From: Cyanobacteria bacterium SBLK
GTDB lineage: Bacteria > Cyanobacteriota > Cyanobacteriia > Cyanobacteriales > Spirulinaceae
DNA length: 64,000 nt
Direction: 5' to 3'
Assembly: GCA_017746715.1 (NCBI GenBank)
Contig: JAGHZQ010000017.1
Span: forward strand, 1 to 64,000
Shown here: positions 19,991 to 29,225 of the stretch, piece after piece
Layout: each line of letters opens with the position of its first letter
Numbering within the stretch: the stretch's first letter is position 1
The notes under the pieces: generated by a model
What the model saw: the letters and a program-made list of their open reading frames with translations, nothing else
What the model was told of the DNA's origin: nothing
Database searches by the model: none
Position numbers and translations under genes: made by a program

Positions 19991-20683
19991 ATGCTATTGA
20001 AAGGATTTAAATTCGCAGTTTTAACCATTTTAGTTGCCTTTTTTGCAGCCATCGCGATCGCGCCAGTATTGGCAAAAGAAACCCAAGTTCTCTCTCCCGT
20101 TCGAGATAATACCCTGATTGAAAGTGTTGCGGGCAATCTCAGCAATGGTCGAGGAGAAGTCTTTTTTGTCGGTCGCACCAATCAACCGGAAAACAGTCTC
20201 AGACGGGGTGCGATCGCCTTTGATTTGACAGAAATTCCCGTTAATGCCGAGATAAGCGCGGTCACTTTAACGCTAATGGTAGAGCGATCGCCCGGGGGAG
20301 ATTTTCCCATCGAATTGCATCGTATTTTAAAAAACTGGGGAGAGGGAGAATCTTATCATCGCGGAGGACGCGGCGATCGCTCGAGCGAGGGCGACGTAAC
20401 ATGGATTCATCGATTTTACAATCGAGAGATGTGGTCTAATTTAGGTGGGGATTTTGCATCTCGCGTCAGTGCGGTACAAACTGTGGGAGATATTGGGGTT
20501 TATACTTGGGAATCGCCAACAATGCTGATAGACGTACAACAATGGATCGACTCTCCCGAAGAGAATTTTGGTTGGTTGTTGTTGGGAGACGAAACAACGG
20601 CGCGATCGGTCAAAGGGTTTGCCAGTCGAGAAACGCAAAATTTCTTAGCAATTCCACAATTAAGTGTTACCTATCGGCAATAA
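19991..20683 (+). CDS. Secreted DNRLRE-domain protein
   Basis: The signal peptide ends near APVLAKE. The mature protein has the DNRLRE-type pattern: DNTLIES near the start, RRGAIAFDL, a LxLMVERSP strand, DVTWIHRF, W-x-x-x-GGDF and a final WLLLGDETTARSVKGFASRE strand. The domain is a jelly-roll-like module found in secreted bacterial proteins. The gene starts 30 bp after the transporter stop on the same strand, so it is probably in the same operon. A surface partner of the TPS pair is possible but unproven. Confidence 0.75.
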   Translation: MLLKGFKFAVLTILVAFFAAIAIAPVLAKETQVLSPVRDNTLIESVAGNLSNGRGEVFFVGRTNQPENSLRRGAIAFDLTEIPVNAEISAVTLTLMVERSPGGDFPIELHRILKNWGEGESYHRGGRGDRSSEGDVTWIHRFYNREMWSNLGGDFASRVSAVQTVGDIGVYTWESPTMLIDVQQWIDSPEENFGWLLLGDETTARSVKGFASRETQNFLAIPQLSVTYRQ

Positions 20684-20714
20684 TTAAGCGATAGGACTAG
20701 GAGAACCCGATCCC

Positions 20715-21125
20715 GTGGAAAAACCGCAACCTCGCTCTGTTTTATTAATCGAAAAATTAGATCGTTTCCGCGATCGCCACCGACTCTTTCTCGTACCGAT
20801 TCTACTTTTTTTATCGAGTGCGATTATGGCGATCGCTTGGCTGGGACACCTGAAATTCAAACAATTGCCGTTTTCTTTAGCAATTTTCTGCTCTTGGCTG
20901 CTGGTTTTACCAGAATATTTTGTGAATATTTCTGCGATTCGGCTGGGATGCAATCTCTATACAGGGGCGCAAATGGCAGCATTTCGCCTTTGTTCGGGGG
21001 TGGTTTGCGTCGCCCTCGTCTCCAGCTTTCTTTTAGGTGAAGAACTCACTCCACGTCAATTAATGGGTTTTGGACTCATGATGATTGCTATGCTCTTTAT
21101 TGCTCGCAAATCTCCTAATTCTTAA
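20715..21125 (+). CDS. DUF486-family small membrane protein, copy 1
   Basis: The protein has 136 residues with four hydrophobic segments. The motifs AIAWLGHLKFK, WLLVLPEYFVN and YTGAQMAAFRL are characteristic of DUF486, a drug/metabolite-transporter-like family. The first 25 residues are extra and hydrophilic compared with the next gene. Function is unknown for the family. It lies 31 bp after the DNRLRE gene. Confidence 0.75.
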   Translation: MEKPQPRSVLLIEKLDRFRDRHRLFLVPILLFLSSAIMAIAWLGHLKFKQLPFSLAIFCSWLLVLPEYFVNISAIRLGCNLYTGAQMAAFRLCSGVVCVALVSSFLLGEELTPRQLMGFGLMMIAMLFIARKSPNS

Positions 21126-21170
21126 AGTCAAAATTTTCTCGTTTTTGAATTCGCGATTTGATGGAAATCT

Positions 21171-21515
21171 ATGCTAGTAAAACTAATTGTAGTTCCTTTA
21201 ATGCTTTGTTTGTCGAGCGTTCTGATGGCCTTTGCTTGGTTGGGACATATTCGCTTCCGAAGCCGAGGTTTTTTCTTTGCTCTCCTCGTCAGTTGGGCGA
21301 TCGTTTTGCCTGAATATATTCTGAATGTTGTTGCAATTCGTTACGGTCATGGGGTATATACGGGAGGAGAAATGGCGGCATTTAATTTATGCGCGGGGGT
21401 GTTGGCAGTTGCTCTCGTATCCCGTTTGTTTCTGAAAGAACCGATAACTTTTTCGCAAATTTTTGGTTTTTTCTTGATGACTTGGGCAATTATTCTCGTG
21501 GTTGGCAATGGCTGA
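21171..21515 (+). CDS. DUF486-family small membrane protein, copy 2
   Basis: The protein has 114 residues and four hydrophobic segments, with AFAWLGHIRFR, WAIVLPEYILN and YTGGEMAAFNL aligning throughout with the upstream gene. The two are tandem paralogues 45 bp apart and could form a heteromeric small transporter, as some small-multidrug-resistance pairs do (inference). DUF486 itself has no assigned substrate. Confidence 0.75.
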   Translation: MLVKLIVVPLMLCLSSVLMAFAWLGHIRFRSRGFFFALLVSWAIVLPEYILNVVAIRYGHGVYTGGEMAAFNLCAGVLAVALVSRLFLKEPITFSQIFGFFLMTWAIILVVGNG

Positions 21516-21605
21516 CCATTTTTGAATTCAAAATTTAAAATTCAAAGTTCAAAAATTCTGGCCCTAACTTAATTGAATAATTGTTAAATTAAGGATTCAG
21601 ATTCC

Positions 21606-21621
21606 TCGTTCTTAAGAACGA
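21606..21621. other. Perfect 16-bp palindrome between convergent genes
   Basis: TCGTTCTTAAGAACGA is fully self-complementary and lies in the AT-rich gap between the end of the second DUF486 gene and the end of the CPXCG gene. The gap also holds repeated AATTTTGAATT blocks and a small hairpin around CCTCTGGCTTTAGGCAGAG. It may be a terminator remnant or a protein-binding site. Confidence 0.3.
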
Positions 21622-21725
21622 AAAAGTCAAAAGAATTTCTCCTTATTTCAAACCTCTGGCTTTAGGCAGAGATAATAATTTTGAATTGATAATTTTGAAT
21701 TGTTTTGATTGTTAACGCGATCGAG

Positions 21726-21914
21726 TTATTCCTCAAAATCGGTGTCGATCGCGATCTCTAAAGTCTCCTCGTCAATACAAACGTAAAGAACATTCGGACG
21801 GCAGCAAACCTGACAATCTTCTACATAAGATTGAGTATACCCCGCACTCACATCTACAAAAGTTGTATTAATTTCGCCGCAAAAAGCGCAACAATATTCC
21901 GCAGTTGTTTCCAT
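21726..21914 (-). CDS. CPXCG-type cysteine-rich zinc-binding protein
   Basis: The protein has 62 residues with CAFCG (Cys9, Cys12) and CQVCC (Cys34, Cys37), a spacing that fits a zinc ribbon of the small CPXCG family, followed by an acidic C-terminus. Here the Pro of the name motif is replaced by Ala-Phe. Its function is unknown. The gene is on the minus strand downstream of pyrB, separated by a short repeat. Confidence 0.75.
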   Translation of the reverse strand: METTAEYCCAFCGEINTTFVDVSAGYTQSYVEDCQVCCRPNVLYVCIDEETLEIAIDTDFEE

Positions 21915-21930
21915 ATTTATTATTTGACTG

Positions 21931-21950
21931 CACTGAGCGAAGTCGAAGTG
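21931..21950. repeat. Short palindrome-like repeat between pyrB and the CPXCG gene
   Basis: CACTGAGCGAAGTCGAAGTG has CACT/AGTG ends. Its complement contains TTCGACTTCGCTCA, nearly the same core as the repeat inserted in the Hsp70-like gene at 54215-54255 (TTCGGCTTCGCTCA), so both appear to belong to one dispersed family. Confidence 0.45.
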
Positions 21951-22003
21951 TTATTTGTTGTTTGGCTGCTAATCCTCAATATCTCCCTTATCCCCAAAAT
22001 CTA

Positions 22004-22975
22004 TTAACCATTTCTCGTTCCCAATAAATAAAGCAATGCCATGCGAACCGCAACGCCACTGGCTACTTGTTGGGAAATCAAACTCAAACGCGGATCGTCC
22101 ATCAAATCCGAGCTTAATTCTACCCCGCGATTGACGGGACCGGGATGGAGAATTTTTACATTGGGATGGCAAATTTTGAGGCGATCGCGGGTAATGCCGT
22201 AGCGTTGATGATATTCTCGCAAACTGGGTAAAAGATTGCCAGTCATGCGTTCTTTTTGCAAGCGCAAAGTCATGACAAATTCGGCATCTTGCAAGGCAGG
22301 ATCGAGAGTCCAGTGTAAGGTAACATTCCCCATTTTGGCAAAATATTCTGGGAGTAACGTGGGCGGTGCGGCTAAATGCAAATCGACTCCCGCCGCACTC
22401 AAACTCCAAATATTCGATCGCGCGACCCGAGAGTGTAAAATATCCCCGACGATGGCGATTTTTTTGCCTTTTAAGACATCCAAACGCGGGCGATCGCCAT
22501 CCAAAAGCGAACAAATAGTAAATAGATCCAGCAGGGCTTGAGAGGGGTGTTCGTGCTGTCCGTCTCCCGCATTTAAAACGCTCGTTCCGGTTTGCAGGCG
22601 ATCCATTTCTCGAGCGATCGCGTCGGGAACTCCTGCCTGTTTGTGACGGATGACCATAATATCGGCTCCCATTGCTAAATAGGTTTTTGCCGTATCTAAA
22701 ATGGTTTCCCCTTTGGTTAGGGAAGAACTTCCGGGGGCAAAATTGAGGGTATCGGCTGAGAGGCGTTTTGCGGCTAATTCAAAACTGCTGCGGGTACGGG
22801 TGGAGGGTTCGAAAAATAAATTGGCTACTACTTGTCCTTGTAGGGGAGGGACTTTTTTCGTGCCGTGGGAAAGGACTTCGCGAAAGCTGGAAGCCGTTTG
22901 CAGAATAGTATCGTATTCTTCCGCGCTGAAATCGGCGAGAGAGAGGATATGATGGCGCGTCCAAGACTGATTCAT
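22004..22975 (-). CDS. pyrB: Aspartate carbamoyltransferase catalytic subunit
   Basis: The enzyme makes carbamoyl-aspartate from carbamoyl phosphate and aspartate, the first committed step of pyrimidine synthesis. The carbamoyl-phosphate loop [12 protein letters not shown], the SSLTKGE loop, the HPSQALLD motif and the LHPGPVNRG motif near the C-terminus are all present. The start MNQSW at 22975 gives 323 residues, the usual cyanobacterial length; the frame is open further upstream to 23071 without better starts. It is a single-gene unit here. Confidence 0.96.
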   Translation of the reverse strand: MNQSWTRHHILSLADFSAEEYDTILQTASSFREVLSHGTKKVPPLQGQVVANLFFEPSTRTRSSFELAAKRLSADTLNFAPGSSSLTKGETILDTAKTYLAMGADIMVIRHKQAGVPDAIAREMDRLQTGTSVLNAGDGQHEHPSQALLDLFTICSLLDGDRPRLDVLKGKKIAIVGDILHSRVARSNIWSLSAAGVDLHLAAPPTLLPEYFAKMGNVTLHWTLDPALQDAEFVMTLRLQKERMTGNLLPSLREYHQRYGITRDRLKICHPNVKILHPGPVNRGVELSSDLMDDPRLSLISQQVASGVAVRMALLYLLGTRNG

Positions 22976-23115
22976 AACTCGATTAATGTCGCGATTACCT
23001 ATGACCGATAGGGGATCTGTCACAAAATTTCCCGATTTCGCGATCGCCTCCCTGAAAACAATATCTAGCAAAGATATGCAATGTTTTACCTTATCAAAAA
23101 TTGGGGGAGGTTTCG

Positions 23116-23682
23116 ATGCAACGCCACCAAAAAATTTTTTCTCTTCTCTTTGGAATGACGGCGATCGCCCTCGGGGGTTATGGGGTATCCAATGCCAAGC
23201 ATTTCAATGAACCCGCAGGCAAACCCGTCACCATTTCTATTACTCCCTCCACCGAACCGCAAACCATTACCATTCCACCCACTCCCAGTTTACCCGCCGA
23301 GATTACCATTCAAACCCAACAGGCGATCGCTCCCGATGCGGTTTCCGTACAGATTTTCTCTCCCGATCGCCAATGTTTGGAACTCGTTCCCCAACAGGTG
23401 TCGGTTCCGCAAGCACAGTCTTTAGAAAATGCGATCGCGAAAACCATCGATCGCGTCAGCAATGGCGATTTTTCTCTTGCCGGTTATCGGGTACAGGTAA
23501 ACAATGGGGTTGCGACGGTAGATTTGCGTCTTTCTCCGGAAAGTCAGCGTCATTTTGCTTCTCTTTCTCCCTGCGAAACTTTCGGCTTATTTGGTTCTCT
23601 TCGTCAAACTCTCACGCAAAATCTACAATGGAATATTCGCGATGTCCGCTTCACCGAACAAGGACGAGAACTTTATTTATAG
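23116..23682 (+). CDS. Exported GerMN-domain protein
   Basis: The ATG at 23116 follows the strong ribosome-binding site GGGGGAGG; the in-frame TTG at 23101 overlaps that site and is unlikely to be the start. A signal-anchor or signal peptide covers about residues 8-25. A Pro/Thr-rich linker follows, then the GerMN core: [41 protein letters not shown] and ending [12 protein letters not shown]. GerMN domains occur in cell-wall-associated lipoproteins; no spore function is implied here. It is divergent from pyrB. Confidence 0.75.
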   Translation: MQRHQKIFSLLFGMTAIALGGYGVSNAKHFNEPAGKPVTISITPSTEPQTITIPPTPSLPAEITIQTQQAIAPDAVSVQIFSPDRQCLELVPQQVSVPQAQSLENAIAKTIDRVSNGDFSLAGYRVQVNNGVATVDLRLSPESQRHFASLSPCETFGLFGSLRQTLTQNLQWNIRDVRFTEQGRELYL

Positions 23683-23886
23683 ATGCGGTAGGATGCCGTT
23701 AGTAACGCACCATTTTTCTCAATTCTGATTAGCCGTCTTCGCAATTCGATATTCGTAGGGTATTGAGGGCTATTTCTTCTCGATGAAATGAATTGGATGG
23801 CGCGATCGAGAATGCGATCAACGAAAAACCAAGTTAAGTGGTTTAAGATTATGTTCAACATCATTTGATATTGTCGAGATAAAGAA

Positions 23887-23914
23887 TGTAGGGACGTTGT
23901 ATGCAACGTCCCTG
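23887..23914. repeat. Palindromic REP-like element, copy 2
   Basis: GGGACGTTG and CAACGTCCC pair around TATG. The family is shared with 12093 and 32335. The 23683-24015 gap also begins with a GGATGCCGTTAGTAACGCACC-type repeat block near 23690 and ends with a terminator hairpin. No gene is evident in it. Confidence 0.7.
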
Positions 23915-23950
23915 CGGGGTTTCGGCGAAAATGGGAGGATAAATAAAACA

Positions 23951-23980
23951 AAAGAGCGATCGCATCGGATCGCCCTTTTG
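23951..23980 (-). terminator. Terminator of the 113-aa secreted-protein gene
   Basis: On the minus strand AAAAGGGCGAT pairs with ATCGCTCTTTT (one G-T pair) around an 8-base loop, followed by the T-rich run TTTTGTTTTATTT. It lies 36 bases after the stop codon at 24016. Confidence 0.75.
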
Positions 23981-24015
23981 GATGCACTCTAACTAGCAAA
24001 ACTGAGGAGAAAAAC

Positions 24016-24357
24016 TTAACGAGGACTTACCACCAAAGCATCGGGGTTTTCTTGACGATCGCGATTGTAGAGAATGTTTTCTTTCGTCGTCTCGTCTAAC
24101 TGCATAATTTCCTGTTCCATACCGAGGGGAACTTCAGCAAAACCCCCAATTGCCAGATTACAAGGCAATTCACCGAGAGGCGCAACCATTAACCAAGGAT
24201 TTTCCGCCACATTACAAGCGACAACCCCCTGTAAATCTTCCACACCGCCCATTTTTTGCAGATCTTCAGCAGATGCCGTTTGGGTTAATAGTGCCACGCC
24301 AGCGAAAGAAAAGATGCCAGCTTGTAAAAGATTGCGGGTGATGCGATTGAAATTCAT
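24016..24357 (-). CDS. Small secreted protein of unknown function
   Basis: The start at 24357 is preceded by AAAGGAGAAA. The signal peptide MNFNRITRNLLQAG... is cut after TQTASA, leaving about 83 residues beginning EDLQKMGGVEDLQG. Two Cys (VVACN and LPCNL) could form a disulfide. The C-terminus contains ENILYNRDRQENPDALVV. I do not recognise the family; it looks like a conserved cyanobacterial periplasmic or extracellular protein. A longer frame upstream (to 24471) lacks a signal peptide and is unlikely. Confidence 0.7.
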   Translation of the reverse strand: MNFNRITRNLLQAGIFSFAGVALLTQTASAEDLQKMGGVEDLQGVVACNVAENPWLMVAPLGELPCNLAIGGFAEVPLGMEQEIMQLDETTKENILYNRDRQENPDALVVSPR

Positions 24358-24563
24358 GGTTTTCTCCTTTGACACTCGATTGTCCTTCGTGTATGATGAA
24401 GGGACTTTTGCTTTCCACACTTTCAGTATCGACTTTTTCTCTGCAAAGAGATACGATCGCCATCTCCCCAAATTGTGAAACCCGTCGCAAATTCAAGCGA
24501 TCTCATCCCCCTCCCAAGCACGATCGCGATCGCGGCAAATTCCCCGACAATCCCCTTTATTTT

Positions 24564-25283
24564 TTAATTAACGGGTGATTGGTGACTGATTAACGAGCGA
24601 CTATTGACTGACGAACGATGACAGCGTTTTAAGTAAATTTGAATCACGCGATCGCCGGGATAGACTTCCAAACACTCCTCAAATAAATGTCCGGCTTCCT
24701 CGACAAAACCCATAAAATAGAGAAATAATCCTTGCTCGAATTGGGTTTTCGTTTCCAGTTTCGCGTCTTGAACCTCGAGAGAATCCCCATTAAACACCTC
24801 AAATACCGAGATCGGATCGGCGCGATCGCTCCCCTCGAGGCGATGGATCAAGCGAATGCGATACCCTTCGGTTTGAGAAAGTTGTAAAAAAGTTCGATGG
24901 GTCATGAGTAAAGGCGTTTCATATAATTGCGTTAGCGCTTCTACCCGTGCGGCAGTATATTGAGTATCCTTAACAATGTAAGGCAAGCGACCGATTTCCT
25001 CGTCATCCGATTCCGCCAGTAGGGTTCCCGTATCTAGTCCGATGCCGATTTTTGTATAGAGTGTATTGGTTTTAACGTATGTGCTGCCAGCAAAACACTC
25101 GATCGCGGAAAGAGCTGCATCAAGGCATTTATCCACCTCCTCGGCAAATAAACCCACGATCGTATCTCCCACGGATGGCGCGATAATTCCTCCCCAACGG
25201 GCGATCGCGCTTTCGAGTTCGGGAACGTAGCGATCGTCGAACTCGGCACTCATATCGTAAACTTTGGCATACAGAACGGACAT
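24564..25283 (-). CDS. Degenerate class III nucleotide-cyclase-like protein
   Basis: The ATG at 25283 gives MSVLYAKVYDMSAEF. Residues of about 5-150 follow the adenylate/guanylate cyclase (CYCc) pattern: VGDTIVGLF at the second metal site, IGIGLDTG in place of the usual GIHTG, and DTQYTAARVEALT in place of D-x-V-N-x-A-A-R. The first metal Asp region (VYDMSAEF) is weak and several substrate-contact residues differ, so catalysis is doubtful. The C-terminal 70 residues look like one TPR-type helical pair (FLYFMGFVEEAGHLFEECL). The extreme C-terminus is coded by Ser/Asn-rich repeat-derived DNA. Confidence 0.65.
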   Translation of the reverse strand: MSVLYAKVYDMSAEFDDRYVPELESAIARWGGIIAPSVGDTIVGLFAEEVDKCLDAALSAIECFAGSTYVKTNTLYTKIGIGLDTGTLLAESDDEEIGRLPYIVKDTQYTAARVEALTQLYETPLLMTHRTFLQLSQTEGYRIRLIHRLEGSDRADPISVFEVFNGDSLEVQDAKLETKTQFEQGLFLYFMGFVEEAGHLFEECLEVYPGDRVIQIYLKRCHRSSVNSRSLISHQSPVN

Positions 25284-25480
25284 TTTTTTTAGTTGTTTGT
25301 ACGGATACACTCTGAATAGCCACATTTTACGCAACTGAAAACTCAAAAGTCAAAGATTAAAACGAAATATTTGTCAAGAGTTTTAAACTTTGCAGAAATA
25401 ATTTGTAAACTTGGAACAGGATTTAACTCCCTTCGTCACGAGGGAGAAAATTTAACTTTTATTCCTTGGGATTCCTCACT

Positions 25481-25801
25481 ATGAAACCGATCGGATATTC
25501 TCTCTCGATCGCCTCGGGCATTCTTTTTTCTAGCGCGGCGGTATTGACTCCCATCCCGAATAATTCTATCGCGATCGCTATGGAGAGCGAAAGCAGCTCG
25601 GAAAACCCGACTCGATCTGAAGACCCTCCAGCCTTGTCATTGTTCCTTGATGAAATGGCGATCGCAGATTCTCCTTTAGAAAGCAAATTTTTATCCGCAG
25701 AATTATTCCTTTTCGAAGTGGAGAAAAGGGAGGGAAAAAAGGCCTATCAGTACGCGAGTGGATGTGCCTTTGGTGCGGTACAACCCATGACCGCGATGTG
25801 A
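25481..25801 (+). CDS. Exported protein truncated by an IS200/IS605 relic
   Basis: The ATG at 25481 starts a signal peptide ([13 protein letters not shown]... then [14 protein letters not shown]). The mature part is short, acidic and Ser-rich, with no recognised domain. From about base 25749 the coding sequence enters transposase DNA in the wrong frame ([15 protein letters not shown]...) and stops at 25801. The original C-terminus is therefore lost and the gene is probably a broken remnant. Confidence 0.5.
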   Translation: MKPIGYSLSIASGILFSSAAVLTPIPNNSIAIAMESESSSENPTRSEDPPALSLFLDEMAIADSPLESKFLSAELFLFEVEKREGKKAYQYASGCAFGAVQPMTAM

Positions 25802-25971
25802 ACGCAGCACGAAATATAAAGAAAGCCTGCGCTGAGCAAGGCCGAAGCGTCGCGGGTGGGCAATCCGAGACGAAAAAAGCGCATGGAGGAAAGCAGAAGA
25901 CTACCGCCAAGGTAGCAGCATCCGGTGAAGTGCGAACCGCCCCTAGATATGAGCAATTATCTCTGTTCTAG
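25749..25971 (+). pseudogene. TnpB (IS200/IS605 family) C-terminal fragment
   Basis: The frame encodes [23 protein letters not shown], the zinc-ribbon and final RuvC Asp of TnpB, then about 50 further residues ending [10 protein letters not shown]. Only the last 74 residues of a roughly 400-residue protein remain, so it cannot be active. Confidence 0.85.
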
Positions 25972-26010
25972 GGGAATCCCCGTCCGTTTCACGGCGGGGA
26001 GGATGTCAAA
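25972..26010 (+). mobile_element. IS200/IS605 right-end hairpin
   Basis: Directly after the TnpB stop, CCCCGTCCG and CGGCGGGG pair around TTTCA (25978-25999), followed by AGGATGTCAA. This matches the usual right end of IS605-type elements, which also supplies the 3' part of the TnpB guide RNA. The left end is not visible. Confidence 0.65.
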
Positions 26011-26035
26011 TACTAGGTTCGGTAGACCCTTAATT

Positions 26036-26749
26036 CTAATCTTGGCATAAGGAATTACGGAGTTTCTGAAGTTCTCCGACCAATATAGGGGATGGATTTT
26101 GGAGGGCAAATAGTTCTTGCAGGCCATCAACCCATAATTTAGCATCGGCAAACACATCGGCTCGTTGTAAAGCCAGTTCTTCCGGACTTAGATTGGGATT
26201 TTGGCTTGCTCGCTGCTGGAGTTCTCGAGCCATTCGATCGCGATCGCCTTCTGCCATAATATCAAAATCGATTTCTGTGGGAAACTCTTTCTGATTCAAC
26301 TCATAGACTACCTTATATTGATATTCGCCAGAAGCTAGGGGCATTCCCGTATATACCAAAAACTGTTGAGCGGGATCGATATTATCTTCAGACCAAATAG
26401 TTTCTTCCGTGTCAAAATTCACGATAGCAATTTTTTTGACAGTAACTCCACGTTTAGTCTTCCAGACCAATAACGGCATATTATTCCAAAGGATACTGCC
26501 CAGATTCGGACTCGGGACGATCGAACAGAAGGGCGATCGCGATCCCCCTCTCCGTTCGCGATCGCCAAAGAATTTTTCGAAAAAACCTTTTTGGCGATGA
26601 GTTTGTTCTCTATTGGCTCGAGGGATTTTTGCACCCAACATCCCCGGAATCGCGATCGGTATGCTAGAGATTATGCTAGAGGTTAACCCCATCGAAAACA
26701 AGAGAGAAGCGCGAATAAGAGAAAATTTACGCATTGAAAATTTACGCAT
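26036..26749 (-). CDS. DUF928 family exported protein
   Basis: The start at 26749 has the ribosome-binding site GGAGAAG and overlaps the 3' end of the CHASE2-CHAT gene by 8 bp, so the two are translationally linked. ATGCGTAAATTTTC is duplicated, giving two possible starts (26749, 26734). An N-terminal signal or anchor (LIRASLLFSMGLTSSIISS) is followed by the DUF928 core: PLLVWKTKRG, FDTEETIWSEDN, YTGMPLASGEYQYKV, then a helical C-terminus. DUF928 proteins are cyanobacterial, often near CHAT and DUF1822 genes; biochemical function is unknown. Confidence 0.8.
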   Translation of the reverse strand: MRKFSMRKFSLIRASLLFSMGLTSSIISSIPIAIPGMLGAKIPRANREQTHRQKGFFEKFFGDRERRGGSRSPFCSIVPSPNLGSILWNNMPLLVWKTKRGVTVKKIAIVNFDTEETIWSEDNIDPAQQFLVYTGMPLASGEYQYKVVYELNQKEFPTEIDFDIMAEGDRDRMARELQQRASQNPNLSPEELALQRADVFADAKLWVDGLQELFALQNPSPILVGELQKLRNSLCQD

Positions 26750-29186
26750 TTTTTCTTCTCCACATCGAAATGATAAAGAGCCAAAACGAAACAGAGGGTA
26801 AAAACCAAGGAAATAGCGTTGAAATTGAAATATATAGCTGTATTGTAACAATACCATAAAATCCAGTAATAACCCCCAAATAAATAATATTTTTTTGACA
26901 TTCTTTATTTTTTTGATTGCTCAAGAATAGGCAAACAATTCGACCCAATAGAGCCGCGACCAAAACGCTCCAAAATGTAGGGATCAAAGTCACCCAATTG
27001 CTCCGAGATAACCAGTGGTGAACCATATAAGCGTGAGCTTCCCCTCCTACAAAACTTGATAATACCGGTTTTCTTTTATTTCTCCATTGCCAATACTGAA
27101 TTGCCATGGGGACTTCAAAATTATCATCTGCTTGTTCGTATCCACCCGGAATGATAATGACCAATTTTTTCTCGATCCGTTCTTGGATCTTGATATGATT
27201 GCGATCGCTAGAATTTTCTAATAATTGGCTTGCCGAGATATATTGATACACTAAACTTGGAGGAATTGAGAAATCAATCAGACGATGGAAGCGATTACTT
27301 TTATTCTGAAAGCGATCGAGATTATCTAATTCTTTCGATCGCAATACAATAGGTTCTTTCGATTGATTTTCAATATCATTAAATCCTTCGCGCTTAAATG
27401 CCAATAAATTTTTGAATGTGTTATTCTTTCGGGCAGTATAAGCAAGAGCTAAAATGTAAGAAAAAGGACAGTTTTCAAAACAATCAGGAGCGGGTTGAGA
27501 AATCTTCCAATAGGGAAAATATGTAACCGATATATCTCCTTGCAAAATATTTTTTTCCCGAATAATGGTATCGGTGACGCTTAAACGTTCGTTGGGATCG
27601 TTTAATTGTCGATCGTTACCAAATACGAACCAACTTCCCCGATCTTCAATAGCGTTACGAAGAGAGACTTGTAAAAATTTATCTTCGTTTTTGTTGGGCG
27701 AATCTAAAAGATAATCAATACCAATAACAATGCCATCTAATTGAGAGATTTTATCTACTAATTTTGCTAAATATTGACGATCGATAGGAGTTATTTTATG
27801 ATTATCGATTTGTGCTTTTATAAGAGATTTGCGATCGATCCCTACTAAAGTAATCGGAGAGGAAGACCGTATCGATAACTGCCGCGTTTGTTCTCGATAA
27901 ATTGCTTGCACGACTGCCCGAAGATCGTATAAAATAGCGTGAACCGGAGATAACAGACTCATGAATAAGAGAAAACCAACTGCGATGGCCTCTCGTTTTG
28001 TCGGCAATAATTGCTTGAGACGGTGTTTCCAACCATAAGGTTCGATGCGAACGGGTTCGGCATTCCAAGGACTAAAAAAAGAAGGAATTAAATAAGCAGA
28101 AGGAAAAGCAAACGGTTCTGACTCCAAATATTGACGGGCTGAAGATAGAGCTTCGAGAACATTTTTATGAAGGGAAAGTTGCTGGCAGAATTGATTGAGA
28201 AAAACACGAGCCGTATCGTTGTGAATGGGTTCTCGCATGACGACTGCTTGCAATCCTAAATCCACCAAACGGGTGGCAATACTCAAGCCATTACAAGAGT
28301 TGAAAATTGCCAAGCGCAAGCCATTTTTTCGCGCTTGTATTAATGATTCCTCTAATTCTCCGAGTGCTAAAGAAACTTTTGGGGACAATTCCAAGCGTCC
28401 TCCCGTGTATTGTGTTTCATCGCTGTGTCCGGCAAAAAACAAAATATCCCAACCGCGATCGTCCTGCAAGGTTTGAGCGATCGCTTGTTTAATCGCTTTG
28501 GAGTTTTCTTCGGTTTGCCAATCTAAGGTTTCGATGGTTGCGATCGCTCTCAGAGATCGCCATATTTGCAGATCCTCTTCTAACTCGAGCCGTCGATCTG
28601 CCCCCAAAATTGTCAAAATTCGCGGCTTGCGAAACCGTTTATCGGGTCGTAATGCTTTCATCCCCTCGGGAGGATTGGTTGTTGTTCGAATCAAACGAAC
28701 GGTATCGGGAGGACTTCCCCGAGGAGCCAAAGACCACGCTTCCCAAGGCAATCGCGCCAATTCTCCATCGCAGGACAAAAACAGGTCAATTCCGCAGGCC
28801 TCCCCTGTTTTCGAGGCACTCTGGGCTAAGATCGTTAACTCTTGCCAAATGCGTTCTTGAATTTTCCGAACCTCTCCTTCCCCCAACCAGTGCAGAAAGG
28901 CATCGAGCATCCCCTCTCGAGCCTCAATCAGGTTATTGGCAGCATCTTCTGTCAATAGCTCCAAACTCCCACTTTCGGGCAATTTAGAGCCTTGGGACCC
29001 CTCGGGGGCGATTTTAAATTCATAGAAGCGAAAATAGCGTTGCCGCCAGCGTTGATAGCGTTTTTGCAATTCGCGAGGATAGGGAAGCGTTGCCGAAAGA
29101 TCGTTTCGACGATCGCCCCACATTAACAAGAAGAAACAAGTATCTCCTTCTGCTCCTCGCACTTTCAATTCAAAAACGGAACGCAT
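26742..29186 (-). CDS. Membrane CHAT protease-like protein with C-terminal CHASE2 sensor
   Basis: Residues 1-380 are cytoplasmic and contain a CHAT domain with candidate catalytic His254 (FFAGHSD) and Cys298 (FNSCNG). A membrane segment (about 395-415) leads to an extracytoplasmic CHASE2 domain (VGIDRKSL, IGIDYLLDSP, DFSIPPSLVY) and three closing membrane segments at the C-terminus, ending shortly after. CHASE2 is an extracellular sensor domain and CHAT belongs to the caspase/separase clan. I infer an envelope sensor controlling an intracellular protease. It is third in the run sigma-like factor, DUF1822, CHASE2-CHAT, DUF928. Confidence 0.88.
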   Translation of the reverse strand: MRSVFELKVRGAEGDTCFFLLMWGDRRNDLSATLPYPRELQKRYQRWRQRYFRFYEFKIAPEGSQGSKLPESGSLELLTEDAANNLIEAREGMLDAFLHWLGEGEVRKIQERIWQELTILAQSASKTGEACGIDLFLSCDGELARLPWEAWSLAPRGSPPDTVRLIRTTTNPPEGMKALRPDKRFRKPRILTILGADRRLELEEDLQIWRSLRAIATIETLDWQTEENSKAIKQAIAQTLQDDRGWDILFFAGHSDETQYTGGRLELSPKVSLALGELEESLIQARKNGLRLAIFNSCNGLSIATRLVDLGLQAVVMREPIHNDTARVFLNQFCQQLSLHKNVLEALSSARQYLESEPFAFPSAYLIPSFFSPWNAEPVRIEPYGWKHRLKQLLPTKREAIAVGFLLFMSLLSPVHAILYDLRAVVQAIYREQTRQLSIRSSSPITLVGIDRKSLIKAQIDNHKITPIDRQYLAKLVDKISQLDGIVIGIDYLLDSPNKNEDKFLQVSLRNAIEDRGSWFVFGNDRQLNDPNERLSVTDTIIREKNILQGDISVTYFPYWKISQPAPDCFENCPFSYILALAYTARKNNTFKNLLAFKREGFNDIENQSKEPIVLRSKELDNLDRFQNKSNRFHRLIDFSIPPSLVYQYISASQLLENSSDRNHIKIQERIEKKLVIIIPGGYEQADDNFEVPMAIQYWQWRNKRKPVLSSFVGGEAHAYMVHHWLSRSNWVTLIPTFWSVLVAALLGRIVCLFLSNQKNKECQKNIIYLGVITGFYGIVTIQLYISISTLFPWFLPSVSFWLFIISMWRRKNA

Positions 29187-29190
29187 TCTT

Positions 29191-29225
29191 CAACTATCAA
29201 CTATCAACTATCCATTATCCATTAT
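29191..29225. repeat. Heptanucleotide short tandem repeat inside the operon
   Basis: CAACTAT occurs three times in tandem, followed by CCATTAT twice, all in register. The array fills the 28-bp gap between the DUF1822 and CHASE2-CHAT genes and supplies the stop codon and last codons of the DUF1822 gene. Such heptamer repeats are common in filamentous cyanobacteria. Confidence 0.75.
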
